Origin: Draconibacterium sediminis
Lineage (GTDB): Bacteria; Bacteroidota; Bacteroidia; Bacteroidales; Prolixibacteraceae
Direction of reading: 5' to 3'
Length of the DNA: 64,000 nt
NCBI RefSeq assembly: GCF_000949475.1
Contig: NZ_JRHC01000006.1
Coordinates: 350,562 to 414,561, forward strand
The notes under the pieces were generated by a model. That model was given only the letters and a program-made list of their open reading frames with translations, ran no database searches and was not told the origin of the DNA. The position numbers and the translations under genes were made by a program. The first letter of the stretch is position 1, and every line of letters starts with the position of its first letter. Positions 46,821 through 56,594 of the stretch are shown here, piece by piece.

Positions 46821-47375
46821 TTGAATACACTTTATAAAAATATTCATCAGGAGATCATCGATCAGTGTAAGGAAGGAAGCCAAAAGGCACAATTCCAGCT
46901 GTACAAGCTTTATTACAAAGCCATGTTCAGTGTAAGCCTGCGGATTGTAAATGATCAGATGGAAGCCGAAGATGTTATGCAGGAGGCCTTTTTAAGTGCA
47001 TTTAAAAAGATTGGCACCTACAAAGGCGAAGTAAGTTTCGGGGCTTGGTTAAAGCGTATTGTTGTAAACCGTTCATTGGATTATTTAAAGAAACGAAAAG
47101 TACAATTTGAAGAGGTAAACGAACGTACCACAGAAATTGCCGATAGCCGGATGGATACATGCGAGCTGGACGCCCAGGTGTTAAAACAGGCGATACAGGA
47201 ACTATCTGACGGTTACCGGGTTGTGTTAAGTCTTTACCTGATTGAGGGGTACGACCACGAAGAGATCAGCCAGATTTTGGGCATATCGAATTCAGCTTCG
47301 AGAACCCAGCTGCTGAGAGCTAAATATAAGTTACGAGAGATATTAAGAGGGAAGGAAATATTTTCATACAATTAA
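46821..47375 (+). CDS. ECF RNA polymerase sigma factor
   Basis: About 184 residues when read from the TTG at 46821 (NTLYKNIHQEIIDQCK). No ATG is available; TTG at 46788 or 46800 would lie inside the putative promoter. Region 2 covers FQLYKLYYKAMFSVSLRIV with the DVMQEAFLSAF -10 recognition helix; region 4 has VVLSLYLIEGYDHEEISQIL and the recognition helix NSASRTQLLRAKYKLR. ECF factors recruit RNA polymerase to stress or envelope promoters. The next gene, 5 bp downstream, encodes a membrane-anchored protein of anti-sigma type, so the sigma factor is probably held at the membrane until a signal arrives. Confidence 0.88.
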   Translation: MNTLYKNIHQEIIDQCKEGSQKAQFQLYKLYYKAMFSVSLRIVNDQMEAEDVMQEAFLSAFKKIGTYKGEVSFGAWLKRIVVNRSLDYLKKRKVQFEEVNERTTEIADSRMDTCELDAQVLKQAIQELSDGYRVVLSLYLIEGYDHEEISQILGISNSASRTQLLRAKYKLREILRGKEIFSYN

Positions 47376-47379
47376 GATT

Positions 47380-47976
47380 ATGGAAAAAAGAGATAACATA
47401 GAAAAACTAATACTGGAGAACATTGAAACGTTAAACGATAACGAACCAATGGAAGGCCATTTTGCACGATTTGAGGCAAAACTTAACGAGCAACATAAAA
47501 AGAAAAGAACGATAAGTCTGAATATGATTCTGAAAGTTGCTGCCGCTGTTGTGTTTGTATTTTTGGCAACCAACCAGGCGTTTATCTACTTTTCGCCAAA
47601 CAACCAGGGAATTTTTGATTCGAAAACAGAATCGGCAAGCGTTACTCTTGCTTCTATTTCGCCGGAATACCAGGAAGTTGAATATTATTACACCAACTCG
47701 ATAAATACCGGTATGGAGCAGTGGAATAAGTGGATTGAAGAGGGTTTGATTTCGGAAGACGAACAAACTATGATGAACAATGAGTTGGCCGAGTTTGAAA
47801 CCCTTTACCAGAATTTGCAGCAGGATTTAACAGCCAACCCAAACGACGAGCGCGTTATTAACGCCATGTTAGAATATTACCAGGCTAAGCTTAGTGTTAT
47901 AAATATAATCATTACCAAATTAGAAGAAGTACAACAGAAAACACAAGAATTTGAACAGGAAACAACAGCCATATAA
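47380..47976 (+). CDS. Probable anti-sigma factor, single-pass membrane protein
   Basis: 198 residues. The cytoplasmic N-terminus (about 1-48) contains MEGHFARFEAKLNEQHKKK, then one transmembrane helix (MILKVAAAVVFVFLATNQA), then a periplasmic part rich in Glu/Gln with a long coiled-coil-like tail (about 105-195). The position directly after an ECF sigma gene and the helical cytoplasmic domain fit an anti-sigma factor. The sequence does not show the zinc HxxxCxxC motif, so it is not of the ZAS type. The role is by gene order and topology. Confidence 0.7.
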   Translation: MEKRDNIEKLILENIETLNDNEPMEGHFARFEAKLNEQHKKKRTISLNMILKVAAAVVFVFLATNQAFIYFSPNNQGIFDSKTESASVTLASISPEYQEVEYYYTNSINTGMEQWNKWIEEGLISEDEQTMMNNELAEFETLYQNLQQDLTANPNDERVINAMLEYYQAKLSVINIIITKLEEVQQKTQEFEQETTAI

Positions 47977-48030
47977 TACAAAGTAAATTGGCTGGAAAGA
48001 ATTAATAGTAAAAATTAAAACCAGAATAAA

Positions 48031-49074
48031 ATGAAGGCATTAAAAAGAATTGCAGCACTGTTTATCATCGGCATTTTAGCTGCCGGAACAACAGTATTCG
48101 CAGAAGAGAAAACAAAAGAGTACCATAAATCATGGTTAAACAATGAGGTATCATCACTGGAAATCGACAACCGCTTTGGCGAAGTAAAAATTAATAATTC
48201 AACCGGCGACTCGGTAGTTATTCATGTAACTATAACCGTTGATGCACCAAACGAGAACAAAGCCGATGATTTGCTTGATATGCTGGAAGTGTATATCCGA
48301 AAAACGGGAAGTGCCGTAAAAGCAGTTACCGAAATTGAAAAGAACTTTAAAAGTAACCGACGTTTTAGCATCGATTACGAAGTGAATATTCCTTCCGACA
48401 AAGATCTGAAAATCAACAACAAGTACGGCAATACCATTGTTGCCCGGCTTACCGGAAACGGCGAGTTCGATTGTAAATACGGTAACTTTACGGCTTACGA
48501 ACTAACTACACCCGAAAGTGGTTCGCTAAGCTTATCGCTGGCCTACGGAAATGCAAATATTGGCCAAGTTTCGCACATGGATGTTGACGTAAGTTATTCG
48601 CCTCTTGATATTGAAGAAGCCACTTCGTTAAATATCGAATCGAAATACTCGAACATTAGCGTTGAAGAATGTAAGTCGGTGATCATTGAATCGAAATACG
48701 ACAAATTTAAATTTGAAGAGCTGGAATCGCTGGCAGCTGAAATTAAGTACACCAATATTAAAATTGGAGAATTGGCGAAAAGCTTAAAAGTTGAATCGGG
48801 TTACGGAGGTATCAAGGTAGATGAAGTTGGAGCCAACTTCGAGTTTATCGACATAACCAACAGCTACGGTCAGATTTCGCTGGGACTCGACGATGCCAGT
48901 TATTCTCTTGATGCCAGCTGCGATTACTGCGGCATTTCATATCCTGAAGATGAATTTACCGGAAACCGTATTAAAGATAACCATAAAAACACGGTGGTTG
49001 GAAAAGTTGGTTCGGAAGCAGGCGGAAAAGTTACAGTTGTAAGTCGTTACGGCGATATTGACCTGAACGATTAA
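48031..49074 (+). CDS. Secreted DUF4097-like beta-helical repeat protein
   Basis: 347 residues with a signal peptide (FIIGILAAGTTVFAEEK). The body is made of repeated short strands such as NKYGNTIVARLTG, SKYSNISVEECKSV and SKYDKFKFEELES, the pattern of a DUF4097-type (putative adhesin-like) right-handed beta solenoid with a KYxxxxxxE repeat of about 20 residues. These proteins commonly accompany ECF sigma/anti-sigma pairs in Bacteroidota; it lies 54 bp after the anti-sigma gene and would be co-transcribed. Function is unknown; perhaps it senses the envelope state. Confidence 0.75.
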   Translation: MKALKRIAALFIIGILAAGTTVFAEEKTKEYHKSWLNNEVSSLEIDNRFGEVKINNSTGDSVVIHVTITVDAPNENKADDLLDMLEVYIRKTGSAVKAVTEIEKNFKSNRRFSIDYEVNIPSDKDLKINNKYGNTIVARLTGNGEFDCKYGNFTAYELTTPESGSLSLSLAYGNANIGQVSHMDVDVSYSPLDIEEATSLNIESKYSNISVEECKSVIIESKYDKFKFEELESLAAEIKYTNIKIGELAKSLKVESGYGGIKVDEVGANFEFIDITNSYGQISLGLDDASYSLDASCDYCGISYPEDEFTGNRIKDNHKNTVVGKVGSEAGGKVTVVSRYGDIDLND

Positions 49075-49099
49075 CACTTAGACTATACAACATATTTTC

Positions 49100-49131
49100 A
49101 AACCGTTGGCAATATTTGTCAGCGGTTTTTT
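49100..49131 (+). terminator. Terminator at the end of the ECF operon
   Basis: AAACCG-tTGgC pairs with GtCAg-CGGTTT and continues into TTTTT. It overlaps the last codons of the convergent glycosyltransferase gene. Confidence 0.7.
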
Positions 49132-50021
49132 ATGCCTGCATAGTAACCCAGCTTATACAAATCGAAAACCAATAACGATGGACGGGCACCTTTTAAATTC
49201 TCTTCCATTTTGTCACGATATTTTCTGAATAGCCGCCCGACAGTTCGCGATGGAATAAAAAAAGTTATCCGTTTATATTTCCGCAAGAAGTTTACCTGGC
49301 GGTAAAACATTTGGTCGCCATCAAGCAGTTCCTCTCCTATTTTTTTCAGGTTCTCGAGCGCCATACAGCTCTTTTTCAAAAATGCCTGCGCACTTTCAAG
49401 GCCGGTATGTTCCAGCGGATTATCGATATGAAAGATCTCTACTCCGGCACAAAACAAGTCGTAGCCCAGCAAGGTATCTTCGTGTCCGTATTCGCGTAAT
49501 TCTTCCCGAAAGTTCACCCGATCAAAAAGTTCCTTCGCAAGAAAAAAATTGTTAGAGGTAATAATAAAACCTTTGCTGCGGTTACGAACTACTGCCGTTA
49601 CCGCCTCACGTTTTGTTCCGTATGTCCATCGAAGTAGTTTTTCCTGATCGGCCGGTTTTTGTTTCGCATAAGCTGTTCCACCACACAACACCTGGCTCTT
49701 GTTCCGGTTTTCGAGGTAATTTTTTAAATAATCAGCGCTTATAATTTTCGAATCGGCATCTATAAACAGCAACCAGTCAAACACTGAGTCGGCTCCCATT
49801 TTGTTACGAACTCCGGCTCTGCCAAGGTTATTCTCCATCTCGTTATACACAACATTATGCTTACTTTTAAGAATGCGGTTCAACGATTTAAAAATTTCGT
49901 CCGAACCATCGTCGTATACTCTGATCTCAAAATCAATTTCTAAACCTGTAGCCTGTTGGTGTAGGTCGTTTACCAAATCCACCACTTCAATGTTATATAC
50001 CGGGATATTTACCGAAAGCAT
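49119..50021 (-). CDS. Glycosyltransferase family 2 protein
   Basis: 300 residues. The GT-A fold has MLSVNIPVYNIEVVDLVNDL at the N-terminus, IRVYDDGSDE near residue 35, and the metal-binding WLLFIDADSKI near residue 87. YGHEDTLLGYDLF near residue 178 supplies the ED motif, and a helical C-terminal part ends FDLYKLGYYAGIK. No transmembrane helix is visible, so it is cytoplasmic or peripheral. GT2 enzymes transfer a sugar from a nucleotide donor to polysaccharide, lipid or protein. Donor and acceptor are unknown. It is convergent with the ECF operon. Confidence 0.85.
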   Translation of the reverse strand: MLSVNIPVYNIEVVDLVNDLHQQATGLEIDFEIRVYDDGSDEIFKSLNRILKSKHNVVYNEMENNLGRAGVRNKMGADSVFDWLLFIDADSKIISADYLKNYLENRNKSQVLCGGTAYAKQKPADQEKLLRWTYGTKREAVTAVVRNRSKGFIITSNNFFLAKELFDRVNFREELREYGHEDTLLGYDLFCAGVEIFHIDNPLEHTGLESAQAFLKKSCMALENLKKIGEELLDGDQMFYRQVNFLRKYKRITFFIPSRTVGRLFRKYRDKMEENLKGARPSLLVFDLYKLGYYAGIKNR

Positions 50022-50121
50022 AGTTTCTTTTTTCAGGCCCTGAATTTACAATATTTAGCGATCAAAACAATTTTCTTCTGATTAGCCATTTTGGGTAATT
50101 ATACTATTTTTAAGACGTTAT

Positions 50122-51528
50122 TTGAAAATGCTTATGCCACGATTCGTATTTCTGTTTTTCCTGTTCTTTAGTTTTCAGCTTAGCGCACAGCACTATAACA
50201 TTGAAGTGCAGCTTGATGGAGCCCCGGATAAAACCGTTCAGCTGGCCTACCATTATCTTGGCAAAATATATGCAGCCGACTCAGCCAAACTTGATGCAAA
50301 AGGGCATGGTGTATTAACAGGCGACACTGTTTTAACCCAAGGTTTGTACAAAATACTTGTTGATAAAGACCACCATTTTGACTTTCTGTTGGGTGCCGAT
50401 CAGGATTTTAAAATAAGCAATTCAACGTTTGCGGGCAAAGATGCCAAAATCGAAGGTGCTGCCGAATCTGAAGCTTTTGTCGATTACATGAATTTTCTGG
50501 CAGACCTGCAACAACAGAGTGCCTCGTTAAACAAAGCCTACCAAAATGCCGATGCCGCAGAAAAAGAAAAAATTGTCCAACAACGCGAGGCATTGAACAA
50601 CCAAATGTACGAATACTGGGCAATGGTGGATGAAAAGTACCCCGACTCATTTCTCTATAAATTCCTGACAGCTAATTACGTTCCTAAACTCGATGAATCA
50701 ACGTTATCAAATGAAATTCAGGAGAATGATTCCCTGCTTCTTATAGCTCGATTCAACTATCAGAAAGAACATTTTTGGGATTATTTTGATTATACCGACG
50801 AACGTTATCTGTATACGCCTTTTTATAAGACCAAGCTCGAAACCTGGTTCAACAAGGTGCTTTACCCGGGTTATGATTCAGTAAAACCATACGTTTACCA
50901 ATTTATTGAAGATGTTAGGCCCAATAAACGCCTGTTTCAGTTTGCCACTTCTTTTTTTCTGAACGCCAGCATTAATAGCAACATTATGGGTATGGATGCA
51001 CTGTTTGTTGATATTGCCCGCGATTATTATTTAAGTGGCGAAGCATTTTGGGCAACTGAAGAATCGCTTGAGACCATTCGCGAGAATGTACTTTTTATGC
51101 AGGACAACCTGATTGGCGAAATCGCTCCCGACCTTACGTTGGAGAGTTTTGATGGCGAATTTATCAATCTGCACCAAATTGAATCAAAGCTAACCGTTGT
51201 TCTTATTTACGAGCCCAATTGTTCGCACTGTAAGGTTTTTGTTCCTGAATTTTACAAGGAAGTGTACCTGCCCAACAAAGACAATGGCCTTACGGTTTAT
51301 GCCATTTATTCGATGGATGACAAGGAAGAATGGACGGAATTTTTAGCCAAACACAATATGTTCGATTGGATAAATGTTTGGGATCCGCAACATACCTCGC
51401 GCTTTAAAATAAAGTACGATGCACGAAAAACGCCGGGCGTTCATCTGCTCGATCAGAACAAAAAAATCATCGGAAAAAAAATGACCGTGGAACAATTAAA
51501 AGAAATTATTCCGCTTGAATTGAACTAA
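50122..51528 (+). CDS. Secreted thioredoxin-like protein with DUF4369/DUF5106-type N-terminus
   Basis: 468 residues with a signal peptide (FLFFLFFSFQLSAQ). Residues 23-120 look like the DUF4369 beta domain (VQLDGAPDKTVQLAYHYLGK), then a helical middle region (DUF5106-like), and a C-terminal thioredoxin fold from about residue 330 (GEIAPDLTLESFDGEFINLH) with the redox motif EPNCSHCKVF. Such proteins act in the periplasm as disulfide reductants or isomerases in Bacteroidota. It stands 42 bp before a small unknown gene and may be co-transcribed. Confidence 0.85.
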   Translation: MKMLMPRFVFLFFLFFSFQLSAQHYNIEVQLDGAPDKTVQLAYHYLGKIYAADSAKLDAKGHGVLTGDTVLTQGLYKILVDKDHHFDFLLGADQDFKISNSTFAGKDAKIEGAAESEAFVDYMNFLADLQQQSASLNKAYQNADAAEKEKIVQQREALNNQMYEYWAMVDEKYPDSFLYKFLTANYVPKLDESTLSNEIQENDSLLLIARFNYQKEHFWDYFDYTDERYLYTPFYKTKLETWFNKVLYPGYDSVKPYVYQFIEDVRPNKRLFQFATSFFLNASINSNIMGMDALFVDIARDYYLSGEAFWATEESLETIRENVLFMQDNLIGEIAPDLTLESFDGEFINLHQIESKLTVVLIYEPNCSHCKVFVPEFYKEVYLPNKDNGLTVYAIYSMDDKEEWTEFLAKHNMFDWINVWDPQHTSRFKIKYDARKTPGVHLLDQNKKIIGKKMTVEQLKEIIPLELN

Positions 51529-51569
51529 GCTCATAAAAAGCTGTTAACTTGAATAAAAATTGTAGAAAA

Positions 51570-52043
51570 ATGAATGAACAATTCAGTAAAGAAGATATTT
51601 TAAAAAGACAGTACGACTGGGGTAACGGCATTATTCGCATTGGTAAAATTTACACTGCAAAAGGCGACTATGTGAAAGCCGCCAAAGAGCACATCGAAGA
51701 TCTGTATGGTTACGGCGAAAGCAAAGTACTTTTTAAGCCTACAAAAGCTACTGACCCACAATTCAGGGCAAGCAAAGAAGAGGCGCTTTCGTATTTTGTT
51801 GGTGGAAACGACAATTTCCCGGAAGACCTGGGATTTGCGCTTCAGCCCTGGGAAAAAGTACGTTTTGAGGTACATGATTTTATTGCCAATTTTAAACAGG
51901 CAATAATTATGGGAAACTATTTTTTTAATGATACCAACGGAATGGAAACAAAGGTGGAATATACCATGGGTTTCTTCAGAGCCGCTGATAACTCGTTAAA
52001 GCTTAATCTTCACCACTCATCATTTCCTTTTAGGCCGGAATAG
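51570..52043 (+). CDS. Conserved hypothetical protein, NTF2-like fold possible
   Basis: 157 residues from the ATG at 51570 (MNEQFSKEDILKRQYDWG); a TTG seven codons earlier also opens the frame but has less support. No signal peptide. The mix of a helical N-terminus, a YDWGNGIIRIGKIYTAKGDY segment and a C-terminal sheet (MGNYFFNDTNG, VEYTMGFFRAADNSLKLNLH) is compatible with a small NTF2/SnoaL-type alpha+beta protein. It is cytoplasmic. Function unknown; the fold call is tentative. Confidence 0.65.
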   Translation: MNEQFSKEDILKRQYDWGNGIIRIGKIYTAKGDYVKAAKEHIEDLYGYGESKVLFKPTKATDPQFRASKEEALSYFVGGNDNFPEDLGFALQPWEKVRFEVHDFIANFKQAIIMGNYFFNDTNGMETKVEYTMGFFRAADNSLKLNLHHSSFPFRPE

Positions 52044-52129
52044 GTGCAGTTTCGAACATGACCATTGTGCAGTTTCTCTTGCACTGATTGGAAATTTTAT
52101 TGTAACTTTTAGCATCTAAAATCCAGATC

Positions 52130-53782
52130 ATGCGAAAAGCTGTTATCCTCATTGCCCTTGTAACTTTTTTTCTTCAGGTATTTTCTCAAACTGAAGTACG
52201 TGATTCCATTCCGAATTCTGCTACCGACAAAAATTTGCAAAAAGCAGAGGTTGCATACGTAGTTTTTAATTCAGACACGCTGTTCCCGGTATACGCCAAT
52301 CTTGGTCCTTATTCGCCTGCAGAAAGAGCTGCCATGATAAATGAAAGACTGGAAACGACCATGGCCAGTTTTCAAATTGATGGGGATTTATTTTCCATTA
52401 CAGAGAAAAACAATTATTCAATAATTTCTTATGACGAGCTTCCGTTAGCCAGCGTGAGTGAGGCAGATGCCGCCTTCTTTGGAAAAACAAAAAGTGATGT
52501 GGCTAATGAATATCTTGCAAAAATTAAAATTGCATTTGATAAGGCATCGGAGCGAAATACGCTTACATACTGGCTGTTACGAGCCTTATATACACTTCTG
52601 GCTTTAGGAGGCCTGATCCTGATCATATTCCTGATAAATAGATTCTTTAAAGTACTAAACATTAAGCTGGAACATTACGAAAAGGGATTAAAACAAAAAC
52701 GAAAAAGTTTTTTAAAATACCTTCTGCCAAGTAAAGGCGAAAATATTTTCTTACTAATTTCCAAAGTAGTAAAGTTTGCGTTGGTGATATTGGTACTGTT
52801 TTTATACCTGCCTTTTTTATTCAGTTTTTTACCGTGGACCAGAGATCTGGCAGACAAATTCTATGGTTATCTTGCTGATCCGGTGAAGAAAATTGCCAAC
52901 GATTTTGTCGATTTTATTCCCGATCTGTTTGCCATTTTTGTCATCATCATCATCACCCGTTATCTTCTAAAAATTCTTTCGGTGGTGGTTCGCGAGCTTG
53001 AAACAGGAAAGTTGCGGATTAAGGGATTTCACAGCGATTGGGCCAAGCCTACTTTTAACCTGGTAAAAATCGTTATCTACATTATCACCGCTGTATTTAT
53101 TGTACAATACCTTCCTTCTTCAAAAGCGTTCCAGGGCGTATCCATTTTTGTCGGGGTAATTTTTACGCTCGGATCCACTTCGGCAATCGCCAATATCGTT
53201 GCCGGAATTGTAATCACCTACATGCGGCCGTTTCAAATTGGCGACCGGGTAAAAATTGGCGACACCATGGGCGATATCGTTGAAAAAAACCTGTTGGTGA
53301 CCCGCATCAAAACTATTAAAAACGAAGATGTTACCATCCCCAACGCCACCATTATAAATACGCATTTGTGGAATTATACAAAAAATGCCAGTCAGCTGGG
53401 GATAATCATTCACCCTACTGTTACCATAGGCTACGATGTTCCTGCCGACACCGTAATAAAACTATTACTTGACGCGGCCAAAAACACCAAAAACCTTACG
53501 CGCGATTTTAAACCTTTTGTACTTCAAAAAAGCCTTAGCGATTTTTATGTGGAATACGAACTAAATGTTTACACCAAACAAGCCGGGAAGATGGCGCATT
53601 TTTATTCAGAGCTTAATAAAAGTATTTTGAATGAATTTAATAAAGCCGGCGTAGAAATATTATCGCCGCATTACTCGGCTTACCGTGATGGCAATGCCTC
53701 TACAATCCCACAGCAGAAAAACGACAAGCCTTCATCCGATCCGGTTGGCGAAGTCATTAAAAAAGCCACCGGACAGAAATAA
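52130..53782 (+). CDS. MscS-family mechanosensitive ion channel
   Basis: 550 residues with a signal peptide, a periplasmic N-terminal domain (about 25-140) and transmembrane helices near residues 145-170 and 215-330. The MscS pore helix and beta domain are clear: GSTSAIANIVAGIVITYMRP, FQIGDRVKIGDTMGDIVEKN and EDVTIPNATIINTHLWNY. It would open under hypo-osmotic membrane tension and release solutes, in the inner membrane. It is about twice the length of E. coli MscS because of the extra N-terminal domain. A TAACTTTT box 20 bp before the ATG may be its promoter. It converges with the protease gene with no space between. Confidence 0.9.
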   Translation: MRKAVILIALVTFFLQVFSQTEVRDSIPNSATDKNLQKAEVAYVVFNSDTLFPVYANLGPYSPAERAAMINERLETTMASFQIDGDLFSITEKNNYSIISYDELPLASVSEADAAFFGKTKSDVANEYLAKIKIAFDKASERNTLTYWLLRALYTLLALGGLILIIFLINRFFKVLNIKLEHYEKGLKQKRKSFLKYLLPSKGENIFLLISKVVKFALVILVLFLYLPFLFSFLPWTRDLADKFYGYLADPVKKIANDFVDFIPDLFAIFVIIIITRYLLKILSVVVRELETGKLRIKGFHSDWAKPTFNLVKIVIYIITAVFIVQYLPSSKAFQGVSIFVGVIFTLGSTSAIANIVAGIVITYMRPFQIGDRVKIGDTMGDIVEKNLLVTRIKTIKNEDVTIPNATIINTHLWNYTKNASQLGIIIHPTVTIGYDVPADTVIKLLLDAAKNTKNLTRDFKPFVLQKSLSDFYVEYELNVYTKQAGKMAHFYSELNKSILNEFNKAGVEILSPHYSAYRDGNASTIPQQKNDKPSSDPVGEVIKKATGQK

Positions 53783-55963
53783 TCAATACGGCACAAATGA
53801 GATCTTACGGGTAACAAACGTATCACCGTAAGGAAAACGCACAAAATAAACACCGGCCGTTTTGCCAAGAAGATTGAGTTTTATACGGAAATCATCGGCC
53901 TTTACAACTGAAGTTTTAACTTCCTGCCCGATTAGGTTGTACACCACAACATTCTCCGGATCGATTTCTTTATCCGACTCCAGATTTAGTTCACCGGCTG
54001 TTGGGTTTGGATACACCCAAACGTTTTTAGGTTGCTCCACGGTTGGAGTATCCGTTAGCAGACTGTAATTACAGGCAACCAGTTCCATAACATTAACCAT
54101 GGCATAGTTCTGGGGATTCAGCGATGTAAAACTTTCCCAGCTGCCGTTTTGTCGTACATAAAGATGGTTTGTAGCATCTTCATATTCGCGCAACGATTGA
54201 TAGATGGCAAAGGTATCGGCAGTATTAATGTCACTCAATTCAAATCCAACAAAAAAATCACCGGCAGGCTCAACCAACTGATCAAAACTCACAAAGTTCA
54301 TGGCATCTTCAGCCCAGTTATCAATATTTACCTGCTTGCTGTACAGCACATTTTCGGGAGAAGTATTGCCCTCATACACTTTAACGGTTATCCGGCTGTT
54401 GTTATTACTGGTAACCAGTTTTCCAACACCAAACGAAACACCATCCAGAATTTCATTACCATAAATGTTAAAGTGTTCAACAATTTCAGTTATTCCCAAC
54501 GAATTGGTTCCTCCCCAATAGCCTTTAGTTTCGCCTGAAACGGTTAGAGCAATATTTCCATGCTCATCCGTATCGGTCAAATTTGTAAAGGCATTACACA
54601 AATCCTCGTTGGTATTAAATTGTTTTCCGTTCAACTCCGTAGCGCCTGTTCCCAGGGGATCAAGCCAATATTTTAATTGTTTTGTTGTGTCGGAACTATA
54701 ATCCCATTGCATTGCAAAACGGGCAAAATAATCATTCACCGGGTTTCCGCAATACGCAGCACCTCCCGATAAAGTGCCAATAACCTGTTCTTTCATATTA
54801 AACAACGCTCCTCCCGAAGAACCTACTTCTGTAACTCCACCGTCCCAACGCAATATATTGAACGAGCCATATCTTGGATTTTTAATCGTCGATGACGTAA
54901 ATGTCGTAATCTCCGGAGCATCGTTATCGAACGCTATCTTTTTAATATCGCCCTGCGGATGATGTATACTAACTGAAGAATCGGGTACTGCCGACGATCG
55001 GTCCCAACCTGCATAATAGGGCCGGAAATTAGGCGGCGGCAGATCGTCTAATTCTACCAATGCAAAATCCAAACTGTCGTAATGGGCTTTCATAATCGCT
55101 CCGGAAAGCGAATGAATGGGGTCGCCATCCAAAGGCGCACAATAAGGGCTTTCATAATTAAAGGTGTAGACGGTGGTTTTTGCATATTCCCATTTGTCGT
55201 AGCAGTGCGATGCCGACAAAACATAAGGTTTTTCGTCTTCTGCAGTATTATTTATTAAAGTGCCAGAACAGATCTCCCGGCCATCAACAATTAAGCGAAC
55301 AACTGCATCTTTTACCTCACTCCAACGATCACCAATTTCGCAGTTTACATCAATATTGCATTCACCTGCTGTTTCCCCCAGGGGTCGCCTGATAAACTTT
55401 AAAATCCCCATAAAATCATGGTTTACGCGGGTAATCCTAAAATCATCCGGTGTTCCTTCGTCATCGGGAACCTCGTACTGCACGGTAATTTCATCGCCGG
55501 CAACCGGTGCCACTGCAAATTTATGCGAAGGCTTATTGTTTCGAGCGGTAAAAGCACCAAGATATTGATTATTCTCTTCGTTGTAAATAAACAAACGCCC
55601 TTTCTTGTTTAATTCAAAATCATCAAAAATAAGATTGAGCGAATAAGCATTTTCTGAAGAAATGGTAATGCGCCAAACGTTATAACCTGCGTTAGTTGAA
55701 TACCATACGCCTGAATTTGACGGGCTAAAGTCAACATTAAAAGCATGTGCAAAAGTTAATGACTTTAACTGTGCATCAGATGCATTGTTGGCATCCATTG
55801 CAGCCTTAATAACACTTTGTTTTAACACCGGCATTTTTACAAACGCCCTGTCGGAACTTTTTAAAGTAACAACCTGCAAAGGAAATCCGCCTTCCGATAA
55901 TTGTGCATTTACCGAATTACAAACAAAAATGAGTACTGTTAAAATTGGAATATACCAACGCAT
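53783..55963 (-). CDS. Trypsin-like serine protease with T9SS C-terminal sorting domain
   Basis: 726 residues from the ATG at 55961-55963, giving the signal peptide MRWYIPILTVLIFVCNSVNA; an upstream ATG at 56026 adds an unlikely leader. The protease domain (about 195-445) shows SGTLINN, VLSASHCYDKW (catalytic His), DSLDFALVELDDL (Asp) and EVGSSGGALFN (Ser), similar to lysyl endopeptidases. A beta-sandwich follows, and the last 75 residues are a type A T9SS sorting domain (WVYPNPTAGELNLES ... LNLLGKTAGVYFVRF). It should be exported through the inner membrane and then out by type IX secretion. Several cysteines suggest disulfides. Cleavage specificity is unproven. Confidence 0.9.
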   Translation of the reverse strand: MRWYIPILTVLIFVCNSVNAQLSEGGFPLQVVTLKSSDRAFVKMPVLKQSVIKAAMDANNASDAQLKSLTFAHAFNVDFSPSNSGVWYSTNAGYNVWRITISSENAYSLNLIFDDFELNKKGRLFIYNEENNQYLGAFTARNNKPSHKFAVAPVAGDEITVQYEVPDDEGTPDDFRITRVNHDFMGILKFIRRPLGETAGECNIDVNCEIGDRWSEVKDAVVRLIVDGREICSGTLINNTAEDEKPYVLSASHCYDKWEYAKTTVYTFNYESPYCAPLDGDPIHSLSGAIMKAHYDSLDFALVELDDLPPPNFRPYYAGWDRSSAVPDSSVSIHHPQGDIKKIAFDNDAPEITTFTSSTIKNPRYGSFNILRWDGGVTEVGSSGGALFNMKEQVIGTLSGGAAYCGNPVNDYFARFAMQWDYSSDTTKQLKYWLDPLGTGATELNGKQFNTNEDLCNAFTNLTDTDEHGNIALTVSGETKGYWGGTNSLGITEIVEHFNIYGNEILDGVSFGVGKLVTSNNNSRITVKVYEGNTSPENVLYSKQVNIDNWAEDAMNFVSFDQLVEPAGDFFVGFELSDINTADTFAIYQSLREYEDATNHLYVRQNGSWESFTSLNPQNYAMVNVMELVACNYSLLTDTPTVEQPKNVWVYPNPTAGELNLESDKEIDPENVVVYNLIGQEVKTSVVKADDFRIKLNLLGKTAGVYFVRFPYGDTFVTRKISFVPY

Positions 55964-56212
55964 TCTTAAAAGGTTTTTGCAGGATAAAAAAATAATTACT
56001 GCGAAAATTACGTATTTTTTAGTCAATTCAAATCAATCACGAAACTTTTCAACAAAAACTCTAGTATTGTGTTTTATATTGCACATAACCGTAACTATTA
56101 TAAAAAATATGTAATGAACCTGAGATGAAATTCATACCAAACATAATGATTCAATCTCATTCTAAATCTCCGTCAACAGATGAACAACCTTAAAAATTTA
56201 AAATTTAATCAA

Positions 56213-56593
56213 ATGAAAAAGTCATTATCAATTTTCGTTGCAATCTTTTTTGTTCTTAGTCTGGTTGCTATCGGCACCAATAAACCAACAAAGACCCCGG
56301 CCATGCCCGACGATGTGAAAGAAGTTATTCAGAATTCGTGTTATGGATGCCACAATACCGACTCAAGAAATGAAGACGGGAAAAAAGAGCTTGACTTTAA
56401 TAAACTCGACAGCCTTTCGAAAATTAAAATGATTAGTACTTACAAAGAAATTGGTGAAGTGCTTGAAAAAAATGAAATGCCTCCCAAAAAGTTTTTGGAG
56501 AGATTTCCGGACAAAGCTTTAAGTGATGATCATAAACAATTGTTATTGGATTGGTCGAAAAAAGAAGCAGAGGCATTGGTAAAAGGAATGTAA
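56213..56593 (+). CDS. Haem-binding domain protein (PF14376-like), c-type CxxCH
   Basis: 126 residues from the ATG at 56213, giving the signal peptide MKKSLSIFVAIFFVLSLVAI. The mature protein has the haem-attachment motif NSCYGCHNTDS and helical segments with GEVLEKNEMPPKKFLERFPD, where the Met may be the distal ligand. This is the small Haem_bd family of Bacteroidota. It is probably periplasmic or membrane-anchored and carries electrons or senses redox. The next gene, 1 bp after its stop, encodes a second member of the family, so they are almost certainly a unit. Confidence 0.85.
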   Translation: MKKSLSIFVAIFFVLSLVAIGTNKPTKTPAMPDDVKEVIQNSCYGCHNTDSRNEDGKKELDFNKLDSLSKIKMISTYKEIGEVLEKNEMPPKKFLERFPDKALSDDHKQLLLDWSKKEAEALVKGM

Positions 56594-56594
56594 T

